A stretch of DNA of 64,000 nt from Bin87 sp965217175 (GTDB lineage: Bacteria; Chloroflexota; Dehalococcoidia; Lucifugimonadales; UBA3495), in NCBI GenBank assembly GCA_965217175.1, contig OZ244251.1, positions 992,001 to 1,056,000 on the forward strand. Direction: 5' to 3'. The notes beneath the pieces were generated by a model. It was not told where the DNA came from and did no database searches. It was given only the letters and a program-made list of their open reading frames with translations. A program made the translations under genes and the position numbers. Positions 41,201 through 49,533 of the stretch are shown piece after piece. How positions within the stretch are numbered: position 1 is the stretch's first letter; every line of letters begins with the position of its first letter.

Positions 41201-42067
41201 TTAGCCACTAACCCGAGCCCGGATGGCCTTGAGGATGTCGACGTTGGGCTTGTCGGGGCCACGGCTGTCCGGATCGAAGCCTGGAACTTCGAGGAAGAAG
41301 GGGACGTCGGCAAAGGCCGGATGGGACATGATGTTGGTAAAGCCCTCTTCCCCGATCAATCCTTCTCCGATGTTGTCGTGGCGGTCGACGCCGGAACCGC
41401 AGGGTCGCTTGGAATCGTTGGCGTGCACCGCCGACAACCGGTCCAGGCCGATGTCGCGGTCGAACTCGTCAATCATGCCGGCAACGCCTTCAGGGTTGGT
41501 GAGGTCGTAGCCCGCGGCAAAGGCGTGTTGAGTATCCAGGCAAATACCGAGCCGGGCGCTGTCCACGCCGCGCAGGATATCGCCCAGCTCGCTGAACTTG
41601 GCCCCGATGTGCTGGCCCATGCCGGCCATGTTTTCCAGGCACAACAGCGGCCCCTCGGGGGATTGGTCGAGCACCACGTTGATGCTGTCCACCACCTGCT
41701 GGAAGATGGCGTCGTATCCGGCCCCGCCGTGACTGCCCGGATGGAATATGACCCCACCGGCGCCGATCTGGTGGGCCAGGTTCATGTAATTGACCAGCGA
41801 TGTTACCGACTTCTCGATGTTTTCGGGGTTGGGGTTGCCCAGGTTGATGAGGTAGATGGCGTGCAGAAACGGCGGAGCCATTCCGGCCTCGGCGCTCTTG
41901 GTGCGGAAACCCTCCGCCTCGGCGTCGGTGAGGGCCTTGAACCGCCAGGAGCGGGTTGACGACCCGAATATCTGCACCGCCTCAGCGCCAATGTCGGCGC
42001 CGCGGTCGATGGCGTTGGCGATTCCGCCGGCCGCGGAAACATGCGCTCCGATAATCATTTTGTTCAC
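41201..42067 (-). CDS. nfo: Deoxyribonuclease IV (AP endonuclease), 288 aa
   Basis: Cleaves at abasic sites in base-excision repair. A TIM-barrel with zinc ligands: IGAHVSAAGG, FHPGSHGGA, CLENMAGMGQHIGAKFSEL, ICLDTQHAFAAGYD, VHANDSKRPCGSGVDRHDNIGEGLIGEEGF-type block and FFLEVPGFD. Length typical. Its only neighbour on this strand is the zincin gene, 46 bases downstream. Confidence 0.95.
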   Translation of the reverse strand: MNKMIIGAHVSAAGGIANAIDRGADIGAEAVQIFGSSTRSWRFKALTDAEAEGFRTKSAEAGMAPPFLHAIYLINLGNPNPENIEKSVTSLVNYMNLAHQIGAGGVIFHPGSHGGAGYDAIFQQVVDSINVVLDQSPEGPLLCLENMAGMGQHIGAKFSELGDILRGVDSARLGICLDTQHAFAAGYDLTNPEGVAGMIDEFDRDIGLDRLSAVHANDSKRPCGSGVDRHDNIGEGLIGEEGFTNIMSHPAFADVPFFLEVPGFDPDSRGPDKPNVDILKAIRARVSG

Positions 42068-42130
42068 TCCTGAAGAGGTGGTCCGAATCCGTCCGCTGTC
42101 CCAATCGTGTTGCCGCGACGCTGTGGGCTG

Positions 42131-42303
42131 GTGCAGTTCAGACTCGACGCTTGACTTCCATACCGTTCCGTCATTCCGGCCTTGAGCCGGAATCCAGAGA
42201 TGGCGTTAAACCGAAATGTTTCTTATCCTCGGCTTCCTGGATTCCCGCTTTCGCGGGAAAGACAGGTTGGGGCCAGGATACTACCTTCAACTCTGAACAC
42301 TTA
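42131..42303 (+). mobile_element. MITE-like element, copy 4 (173 bp)
   Basis: Exactly the same length as copy 3 and with the same palindromes. The left end begins GTGCAGTTCAG instead of TAACAGTTCAG, and CTGTGGGCTG flanks it on both sides (42121-42130 and 42304-42313) as a perfect 10-base duplication; the match in fact runs on for six more bases (GTGCAG). The extra match probably reflects conversion of the left end. No coding capacity. Confidence 0.85.
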
Positions 42304-42395
42304 CTGTGGGCTGGTGCAGCGGGCCGGAGCAATAATACTCCCTTATACTGTGAGACGACGCCAGTATCGCAAATTCTCCGCGTTCCGGTAACCCT

Positions 42396-43544
42396 ATGGC
42401 AACTTCACAAGAACGGAATCCGCTGGAACCCGATTCGCGCCAGCCGAATCCGGGCCAACCGATTCCCGACGGCCAGATCCCCGACACGATGACGGCCATC
42501 GTGGTGAGCGAAGCCGGACGACCGCCGACGTTGAAACTGGCGGCCCGGCCCACTCCCATCCCGGCCGCCGGCGAGGCGTTGCTCCGGGTGGACGCTTGCG
42601 GGTTCTGCCACCACGACTATCTGGTAATGGCCGGAACGCTGCGGCGCGGGGTCATACCCGGAGTTGCGCTGGGTCACGAAATCGCCGGCACCGTGATGTC
42701 AGTTGCCGATGATGTGGGAAAGCTGCAGCCCGGCGACCGTGTAGTTAGCCTGCTGACTGCTTCGTGCGGCCGGTGTGTCCGTTGTCGTTCGGGACGCGAA
42801 CACCGCTGCATTGACGGCTCAGGCATCGGACACGGGCGCGATGGCGGATTCGCGCAATACGTGGCCCTTCCCGCCACGGCGCTGGTTCCAATCCCGCCGC
42901 ATCTGCCCGCGGAATCGGCGGCGCTGCTGGCCTGCCCGGCCGGCGTGGCGCTGGAGGGTTTGGGCGCGGTGGAGGTACGGGCGGGCGAAACGGTGGTGAT
43001 CACCGGGGCTGGCGGCGGTTTGGGCGCCCACGCGGTGCAGGTTGCCGCGATGCTGGGCGCACTGGTCATTGCGGTTACCACCTCTCCGGACAAGATGGAC
43101 GTCCTCGAGACGCTGGGGGCAACGCACGTTATACCCGCCGATGACGATCTGGATTTTGCTGAATTGGTGATGGCCCTGACCGACGACGCCGGCGCTGACG
43201 CCGTGGTCGACACCGTAGGGCCTCCGCTGTGGCCGACAACGCTGCGTTGCCTGGGTCAGTACGGGCGGCTGGCGTTGCTGGGCGACCTGACCGGGGAGGA
43301 AGTGTCCATCCGTTTGGCCGAAGCCATCTTTCGCGACCTGCGCATCATTGGGCACTCGGGTGTATCACGGGCCACGCTGGATCGCGCGGTGGCAATGGCG
43401 GCGGCTGGAGAACTGCGACCGGTGGTTGCCCAATCCTTGCCGTTGACTCTGGAGGGCGCACTCGACGCCTGGAGGATGGTTGCCGAGCGTAAACCACTGG
43501 GCAGGCTGGTGCTGGCGCGACGGGATCAGGGATGCGCCGAGTAG
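42396..43544 (+). CDS. Zinc-binding alcohol dehydrogenase (MDR family), 382 aa
   Basis: Medium-chain dehydrogenase/reductase. The catalytic zinc site starts at VDACGFCHHDY; ALGHEIAGTV follows; the structural-zinc lobe reads CGRCVRCRSGREHRC with four cysteines; GAGGGLGAHAVQVAAMLGA is the nucleotide-binding loop. The first 30 residues are a proline-rich, low-complexity extension that the family does not need. Substrate unknown. The start at 42396 is the first ATG after the MITE. Confidence 0.9.
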   Translation: MATSQERNPLEPDSRQPNPGQPIPDGQIPDTMTAIVVSEAGRPPTLKLAARPTPIPAAGEALLRVDACGFCHHDYLVMAGTLRRGVIPGVALGHEIAGTVMSVADDVGKLQPGDRVVSLLTASCGRCVRCRSGREHRCIDGSGIGHGRDGGFAQYVALPATALVPIPPHLPAESAALLACPAGVALEGLGAVEVRAGETVVITGAGGGLGAHAVQVAAMLGALVIAVTTSPDKMDVLETLGATHVIPADDDLDFAELVMALTDDAGADAVVDTVGPPLWPTTLRCLGQYGRLALLGDLTGEEVSIRLAEAIFRDLRIIGHSGVSRATLDRAVAMAAAGELRPVVAQSLPLTLEGALDAWRMVAERKPLGRLVLARRDQGCAE

Positions 43545-43585
43545 GAGAACGGACGCTCGGAGGAGGGGACGAGGGGCAGGGGCCG

Positions 43586-44545
43586 TTACGCAGCAGCCGG
43601 TCTCCGGCGGCCCAGGGTGAAGATCCGTCCGAATTCCCGACGATCCCAGATGACCAGGAATTGCGCCGCGATGAAAATGGAGCTGTAGGTTCCGATTACC
43701 ACGCCCAGGGCCACCACCAGGAGCAACTCACGGATGGCCGTGCCGCCGATGAGGAGCATCGCCACCAGGACCAGCAACGTCGTGAAGCTGGTGTTGATCG
43801 ACCGGCCAATGCTTTCTATGATGCTGAGGTTTACGGTGTCTGCCAAGGCTCGGTCGGGTACGCGAATGGTGTTTTCCCTGATGCGGTCGAAAACCACGAT
43901 GGTATCGTTGACTGAGTAGCCGGCCACGGTCAGGATGCCGACGATGAACATGGCGTTAACCTCCATGCCCAACACCCGTCCCAAAATTGAAAACGCGCCC
44001 AGAACGATTAGCGTGTCGTGAACCAGCGTTACCACCGCCGCCACACCGAAGCGATAGGCTCGCGGCACCCGCCGGAAGGCGTACCAGATGTAGATGAGGA
44101 TGAACACCGACGCCACGGCCAAAGCCAGGAAGGTGTTTCGAATGGTCTCCTGGGCCACGATGGGCGACACGGTGTCGACGCCGGAGGCCTCGATGGGGCC
44201 CACCGATTCGTCCAGCGCATCCTGAATCCGCTGACGCTCTGAAACCTGGTCGCCCGACGCTTCTTCCAGTACCCGGGTGCGAATCAGGACCGAACTGCCC
44301 CCCAGGACCTGAACGAGGGCTTCGGGATGGCCGAGGGCGGACAACTCGTCGCGAACCAGTTGAGGGTTAATCGGTTCCTTGAACGCGATGTTGAGGACCG
44401 AGCCGCTGGTGAAGTCGATGCCCGGTTGCAATCCCGAACCGCCGCTCAGCCAGCCGGGCGGGGCCAACATGGAAAGCAGCCCGGGAATGATCAATATCGC
44501 CGAGAAGATGAAATACCAGCCGCGTTTGCTGACAATGTTGTACAT
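43586..44545 (-). CDS. secF: Protein translocase subunit SecF, 319 aa
   Basis: Partner of SecD in proton-driven protein secretion. YNIVSKRGWYFIFSAIL begins the first helix; PGIDFTSGSVL gives the substrate-side motif; and GYSVNDTIVVFDRIREN is the signature of the family. Six membrane helices. Length is normal. It lies 211 bases downstream of secD, an unusually large gap that contains a repeat fragment near 44661-44690. Confidence 0.94.
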   Translation of the reverse strand: MYNIVSKRGWYFIFSAILIIPGLLSMLAPPGWLSGGSGLQPGIDFTSGSVLNIAFKEPINPQLVRDELSALGHPEALVQVLGGSSVLIRTRVLEEASGDQVSERQRIQDALDESVGPIEASGVDTVSPIVAQETIRNTFLALAVASVFILIYIWYAFRRVPRAYRFGVAAVVTLVHDTLIVLGAFSILGRVLGMEVNAMFIVGILTVAGYSVNDTIVVFDRIRENTIRVPDRALADTVNLSIIESIGRSINTSFTTLLVLVAMLLIGGTAIRELLLVVALGVVIGTYSSIFIAAQFLVIWDRREFGRIFTLGRRRPAAA

Positions 44546-44756
44546 GCTCTGATCTACCCAGTCCCGTTGGCAGTGTTGTTACGAGGATGCCGGAAGCAAT
44601 CCTGAAAGTGTTCATCTGGTTTGGACGATGCGACACCGCCTGGGGTGTGTTGACAAATACCGTCATTCTCACGAAAGCGGGAATCCAGTTCTGTACGCCG
44701 GCGGGGTTGACCTGCCGGTGCGTTGAAACAGATGGATATGGCGGAGTGGTGAGACA

Positions 44757-46595
44757 TTATCCGCCGCCTCTGCCGGCCGACTGCGGGCGTTGACCGGTGT
44801 CGCGGGGCCGGAGTTTTTCTGGTGTGAACAGATGAACCGATCGCCGCAGGCCCATGGCGAGCAATGCCTGTAGCAGGTTGCGGCTGACGAAGACGGCAGT
44901 GAACATGCTGACCAGGACTCCCACCATCAGGGTGAGAGCGAATCCGTTGATCAGTCCGCCGCCGAGACGGTTGCCGAACCACAGCAGCACCACGCAGGTT
45001 ATCAATGTGCTGACGTTGCCGTCGCGGATGGCCGGCCAGGCGCGGTTGAACCCGACTTCCAGCGCGGATGCGAGGCTGCGGCCCAGCCGGATTTCCTCTT
45101 TGATGCGTTCGAAAATCAGGATGTTGGCGTCAACAGCCAGGCCGATGGACAGGATGAACCCGCCGATGTGGGGCAACGTGAGGGTTATGGGAACCAACTT
45201 GAAAATCGCCAGGGTCACGGCGGCGTAATAGATCAGAGCCAACGCTGCCACGACGCCAGCGGCGCGGTAGTAGGCAATGATGAAAACAATCACGAGCGCG
45301 AGTCCGACCAGGCCGGCCAGGAGGCTGAGCTGCAGGGATTCGGCTCCGAGCAGCGAGTCCACCTCGGATTCCTGTATCAATTGCAGGGGCACGGGCAGCC
45401 GGCCGGATTTCAACTGGATGGCCAGGGTGCGGGCGGATTCGCGGTTGAAGTTACCGGAAATCTGGCTGCGACCGTCGCGGATATGCGCTTGGGCCACCGG
45501 GGCAATCAACTGCTGGCCGTCGAGGTACACGGCGATTAACTCCGTAGAGTCTGGGTTGGTCCGGACGTTGATGTCACCCGTCATCTGGCCGAAGAGATCA
45601 GCGCCACGGTCGTTGAACTGGATGTTGACCACCCATGCGTCCAGCTGGTCGGTGCCAACGAAGGCGTCGATCAGATCGTCGCCGGTGAGGCCGATCCTGC
45701 TGTCGGTAAACGGAGGGCGGCAGGGGTTGTCTTTAACCGGTAAGGTGCATTGGCGGCGCAGGAATTCCAGTTGGGCCGTTGTACCGATGACGCGTTTGGC
45801 GTCTTCAATGCCACCGGTTACCTCCAAACTGATCACCGGGCCGAATTCGTCGGCGAAGAAGGTTTGCAGGTTGCGCCGCTCGTCGACGCCTATAGTTGAG
45901 TCGATGGCGATGCGGAAAGTGTTGTTATCCACGCCGGTAACTTGGAAACCTGAATAACCCCGTTCGGAGAGGAAATCGCGTATGCCGCCGGCGTTGGCCG
46001 CGACTTCCGCGTTGAACTGGACGTTGATTACCGAGCCGCTGGTACCGGGGAGTTGCACGATGATGCGGTCGTCGCCGAAAAGCTGCACGATGGGTTCTTC
46101 GGTTCCGAAGAGATTGACCCGCCGACTGATGATGCTCAGAACGCCTTCCATTTGTTCGGCGGTCGGTGGCGGAACGTCATCGTTGACGAAATCGACCGGT
46201 TCGGCGATGGCATCGGTTATGGCCTGCAGGACCGTGGCGCGTCGTTCGGGGGTCAGGAACTCGCCGACCATAACGAACTGCAGTTCCTGGCCGACCTGAG
46301 TCACGTCGGCCTCGTATTCGGCGTCGGCCAATGCGTCAAGGATTGAGTCGGCGTCAACCTCGGTACCCTCTTCAAAGGATACGCCCAGCGTGGTGCCGGT
46401 TTCGGCCTGATAGACCAGGTGGGCGCCGCCCTGCAGGTCCAGCCCCAGCTTGAGGCCCAGGGGTCCGGTGGCCGAGCGATCGATGCGTGGCAGGCCGGGT
46501 ATTCCGATGTGGATTTCAGGCAGCGCCAGCGCGACGACCGAAATGCCCAACACCCCCACAATCAGAACAGTCAACAATACGGTGCGTCGTCGCAT
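44757..46595 (-). CDS. secD: Protein translocase subunit SecD, 612 aa
   Basis: Inner-membrane protein with a large periplasmic domain. LGLKLGLDLQGGAHLVYQ near residue 50 is the P1 hallmark; GRSQISGNFNRESARTLAIQL lies in the second lobe; and LPHIGGFILSIGLAVDANILIFERIKEE in the membrane part is the family signature. The periplasmic domain is larger than that of E. coli around residues 85-290. It lies downstream of def, cca and a PaREP1-like gene. Confidence 0.95.
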   Translation of the reverse strand: MRRRTVLLTVLIVGVLGISVVALALPEIHIGIPGLPRIDRSATGPLGLKLGLDLQGGAHLVYQAETGTTLGVSFEEGTEVDADSILDALADAEYEADVTQVGQELQFVMVGEFLTPERRATVLQAITDAIAEPVDFVNDDVPPPTAEQMEGVLSIISRRVNLFGTEEPIVQLFGDDRIIVQLPGTSGSVINVQFNAEVAANAGGIRDFLSERGYSGFQVTGVDNNTFRIAIDSTIGVDERRNLQTFFADEFGPVISLEVTGGIEDAKRVIGTTAQLEFLRRQCTLPVKDNPCRPPFTDSRIGLTGDDLIDAFVGTDQLDAWVVNIQFNDRGADLFGQMTGDINVRTNPDSTELIAVYLDGQQLIAPVAQAHIRDGRSQISGNFNRESARTLAIQLKSGRLPVPLQLIQESEVDSLLGAESLQLSLLAGLVGLALVIVFIIAYYRAAGVVAALALIYYAAVTLAIFKLVPITLTLPHIGGFILSIGLAVDANILIFERIKEEIRLGRSLASALEVGFNRAWPAIRDGNVSTLITCVVLLWFGNRLGGGLINGFALTLMVGVLVSMFTAVFVSRNLLQALLAMGLRRSVHLFTPEKLRPRDTGQRPQSAGRGGG

Positions 46596-46605
46596 AGGGT
46601 ATCAG

Positions 46606-46998
46606 TCACACCTCGATGTGGTTGGGGGCAAGGTCAAGCAACGCCAGCAGACGGGCAACCAGCTGATGCACGACGGGGCGCTCCCCTTCGATTTCGTAGG
46701 GTTCCATGGTGTCATGAAAAAAATGCCGGTGAAACATTTCAGCCGTGGAAAATCCCGACACGAGCGAGAGGTCGTCAGATTCTCGGGCCAACTGGTAGAT
46801 GGCATTTTTCATGGCGCGGTGGCTTTCGTGCTGCCATCCGCGTTGTTGGGCAAGGGCAGTGACGGCGTGGTTGGCGGCCCCGTATAGCTTTTCGGCGGCC
46901 TGCAGGTGGTCGCCGGCAGCGAATTCCAGGTCGGACGCTTCCAGGAACTGGCGTGCGGTGTCGGCGTGTTCCCGAACCGTCATTTGTCTGGTGGTCAT
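46606..46998 (-). CDS. PaREP1/HEPN-like helical protein, 130 aa
   Basis: Distant relative of the twins at 11.2-12.0 kb: AREFLEASDLEFAAGDHLQAAEKLYGAANHAVTALAQQRGW shows the same helical pairing pattern. The ATG overlaps the cca stop by four bases, so it is co-translated with the tRNA nucleotidyltransferase. A histidine-rich strip (FHRHFFHDTMEP) is near residue 90. Role unknown. Confidence 0.6.
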   Translation of the reverse strand: MTTRQMTVREHADTARQFLEASDLEFAAGDHLQAAEKLYGAANHAVTALAQQRGWQHESHRAMKNAIYQLARESDDLSLVSGFSTAEMFHRHFFHDTMEPYEIEGERPVVHQLVARLLALLDLAPNHIEV

Positions 46999-48524
46999 AG
47001 GGCTTCCGTGCCGTTCAACATTTGGGCGGCGAAAGCCAGGGCTTCCTCGCGGTTCGTAATCTCGCCGGTGGCCGTGGCTTCGCGCAGGGATTCGAGCAGC
47101 TCACCGACCCTGGGGCCGGGGGGAATTTTCAATGCGTCCATCAGTTCGTTGCCGTTGATTAAACCGCGGACGCCGCCTTCTCGCTGGGGTGGATCCGCTC
47201 CCGCTTCGAGCACAGTGGCGACCATTCTAGCATAGTTGGCCCACCGTTCCGGAGACAATTCCGGACCACGTGCGGCCAAAAAATCGGCCATGGCCAGGTA
47301 CAGCGTATCCACGGCGGCCGGGCCCAGGTCCCGGTAGTAGCGATAGATGGCTCGGGGCGACGGCATCTCGTCGCCGTGGCGCAGCTGGCTGGGACGCAAA
47401 TGGTGCAGCACCATCGTTGAAACCAGCGAGATAACCCGGCGAGACATCCGCAACGTCCCAAGGCGAGATTGGGCAATCTCAGCCCCCTGCTCGCTGTGCC
47501 CCAGGAACCGGATGCGGCCGGTGGCGTCGGGGCCGCGGGTTTGCGGCTTGGCGATGTCGTGGAGCAGTGCAGCCAGCTTAAGCATGGTGCGCCGCCGGTG
47601 TCCGTCTCCGACCAACTCATTGAAATGGGCGTCCTCAGCGGCGGTCCAGGGAGCCATGGTGTAGATGGCGTTGTTGCGGTTGCCGGCGGTAATCTCCTCG
47701 GCAAACTCCACGCAGTGCAGCGAGTGTCCCCACACGTCCCAGTAATGGTGAGCGCGGGGTTGTTCGCAGTTTCGGGCGGCTTCCAGTTCGGGAATCACCC
47801 GGCAGAGCAAGTCCAGCCGGTCCAGAATCTCCAGCTGGGTGCGCGCCCCTTTGGTTTCCAAAATGGCCATGAACTCGTCGCGGACGCGCTCGCCGGACAC
47901 CCGCTGGATGAGGGGAGCATTGCGGCGGATCAGGCCGGCGGTTTCGGGTTCGATGCGAAACGCCAGCTGGCTGGCGAGGCGCACGCCACGCAGCATCCGG
48001 GCCGGATCGTCTTCATATATGCCGTCTCCGGTGGCCCGCAAGGTACGCCGGGCCAGGTCGGCACGCCCGTTCAGAGGGTCGATGATGCCGTCCATTGGCT
48101 CGCCAGCGTCCCAGCTGCCGATGGGCAGTCCCATGGCGTCCACGGTATAATCCCGCGATCGCAGATTGTCTTCGAAGGCGCCGCTGAAACCTGCGATATC
48201 AATGAAAAAGGGCTTCTGGCCGTCCTGCGTAACGGGCAGGGCGACGCGGACGATGTTCCACGGTTCCAGGTGAACCGGAGAGCCGCCGACCAGGTCGGCA
48301 ACCGCCCGGGCGATGGGCGCGGGATCGCCGGCAACCGCCAGGTCGATGTCGCGGATCTGCCGGCCGACGATAACGTCGCGCACGGCGCCGCCCACCAGCC
48401 ACACATCGGCGGCAACGCTACCAACGCTACCGGAGAGAGACCTGGACAGGATCGTGAGCAGGTTAACAGCGTCGACCGACCCGTCGCCATCGGGATAGAT
48501 GTCCACCTGATCCACCACCGCCAC
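46995..48524 (-). CDS. CCA-adding tRNA nucleotidyltransferase / poly(A) polymerase, with HD domain, 509 aa
   Basis: Class II nucleotidyltransferase. VWLVGGAVRDVIVGRQIRDIDLAVAG carries the GG and DxD motifs. EDNLRSRDYTVDAMGLPIG and DDPARMLRGVRLASQLAF follow. An HD phosphohydrolase-like domain follows (LAALLHDIAKP, LGHSEQG). Adds or repairs the 3'-CCA of tRNA. The start (GTG at 48524) is likely but other starts nearby are possible. It overlaps the PaREP1-like gene by four bases and follows def. Confidence 0.9.
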   Translation of the reverse strand: MAVVDQVDIYPDGDGSVDAVNLLTILSRSLSGSVGSVAADVWLVGGAVRDVIVGRQIRDIDLAVAGDPAPIARAVADLVGGSPVHLEPWNIVRVALPVTQDGQKPFFIDIAGFSGAFEDNLRSRDYTVDAMGLPIGSWDAGEPMDGIIDPLNGRADLARRTLRATGDGIYEDDPARMLRGVRLASQLAFRIEPETAGLIRRNAPLIQRVSGERVRDEFMAILETKGARTQLEILDRLDLLCRVIPELEAARNCEQPRAHHYWDVWGHSLHCVEFAEEITAGNRNNAIYTMAPWTAAEDAHFNELVGDGHRRRTMLKLAALLHDIAKPQTRGPDATGRIRFLGHSEQGAEIAQSRLGTLRMSRRVISLVSTMVLHHLRPSQLRHGDEMPSPRAIYRYYRDLGPAAVDTLYLAMADFLAARGPELSPERWANYARMVATVLEAGADPPQREGGVRGLINGNELMDALKIPPGPRVGELLESLREATATGEITNREEALAFAAQMLNGTEAL

Positions 48525-48541
48525 AGCGCCGAACCGTAAAG

Positions 48542-49189
48542 CTAGTCGGCTGGGGTACCGGCGCCGGCGGTATCCGTTTGTGGGGCGCCAGTCGCCGGGC
48601 GACCGTTGGTTGGGTCGAACTGGGGTATGTTAGGGCGGTTGTTCATGCGCCAGGCGGCGGCTTCCAGCTCGGCGGCGTCGGGTTCGCCGGTGGGCAGGTA
48701 TTCCACCTCGCCTTCATCGTTCACCCTGATTCGGAAAAACTGGTCGTGGGCGATGAGGTGGTCGATGTACAGGATGCCGTTGAGGTGATCGGTTTCGTGC
48801 TCGATGGCCTGGGCCAGCATACAGTCGGCCTTGAGACGCACCAGATTTCCGGTCAGGTCCTGATAACGCACCCGAATACGCACCGCCCGGTTCACCATGC
48901 CGCGGTAGCCGGGCAGGCTGAGGCATCCTTCTTCCACTTCCCGCTCTCCCTCGCGCCGCATGATGTCGGGATTGACCAAAACCATTGCCTCCTCCCAGTC
49001 CTGCATCTTAATGACGCACATGCGCTGCAGCACACCGACCTGGTTGGCGGCGAGGCCCACGCCGTGGTGGGCGTTCATGGTTTCGATCATGTCGCTGGCC
49101 AGCTGCTTCAACCTGGCGTCGAACTGCGTTACCTTGCGCGCCCGCTGCCGCAGGATCGGATCGGGGAATACCCGCATTTCCAGCACGGA
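48542..49189 (-). CDS. def: Peptide deformylase, about 215 aa
   Basis: Removes formyl groups from nascent proteins. GVGLAANQ (about residues 43-50), EGCLS (87-91) and HETDH (131-135) are the three canonical motifs, so the enzyme should be active. A Pro/Asp-rich C-terminal extension of about 50 residues (NIPQFDPTNGRPATGAPQT...) is unusual. I prefer the GTG at 49189, which has AGGGG eight bases upstream; an ATG at 49234 is possible. Cca follows 17 bases downstream. Confidence 0.93.
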   Translation of the reverse strand, partial: SVLEMRVFPDPILRQRARKVTQFDARLKQLASDMIETMNAHHGVGLAANQVGVLQRMCVIKMQDWEEAMVLVNPDIMRREGEREVEEGCLSLPGYRGMVNRAVRIRVRYQDLTGNLVRLKADCMLAQAIEHETDHLNGILYIDHLIAHDQFFRIRVNDEGEVEYLPTGEPDAAELEAAAWRMNNRPNIPQFDPTNGRPATGAPQTDTAGAGTPAD

Positions 49190-49533
49190 CACAATAGCAC
49201 CCCTGGGCGACGGCCTGGACAGTACCGTCGGCATTCGTTGCGAAATTCGTAAATCAAATCGATTATATGACGACGCCGGGGAACGTGTAAAGCGGAGAAG
49301 CAGACCGCGCGTACCCGCTTTGCCACGTCACTGCGCTCCTCGCAATGACACGGGTCCTTCGACGGGCTCAGGATGAACGGGCGGTCGCCCTCACCCCCGG
49401 CCCCTCTCCCGCCGGGAGAGGGGAGGTCCTTCGACAGGCTCAGGATGAACGAGGGGCGGCAGGGAACGGGATTGCCATGTCGCTGGCGCTCCTCGCAATG
49501 GCAGGTGGGTGGCGCAATGGCAGGGGCGGGCGG
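49190..49533. repeat. Intergenic repeat block with C-A-B-A-C modules
   Basis: No gene. From 49319 to 49502 the dispersed modules follow in the order C (GCCACGTCACTGCGCTCCTC), A (CCTTCGACGGGCTCAGGATG), B (CCCTCACCCCCGGCCCCTCT then a CTCCC/GGGAG hairpin), A (CCTTCGACAGGCTCAGGATG) and C (GATTGCCATGTCGCTGGCGC). The first three keep the order found at 1.0 and 1.3 kb. Confidence 0.8.
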
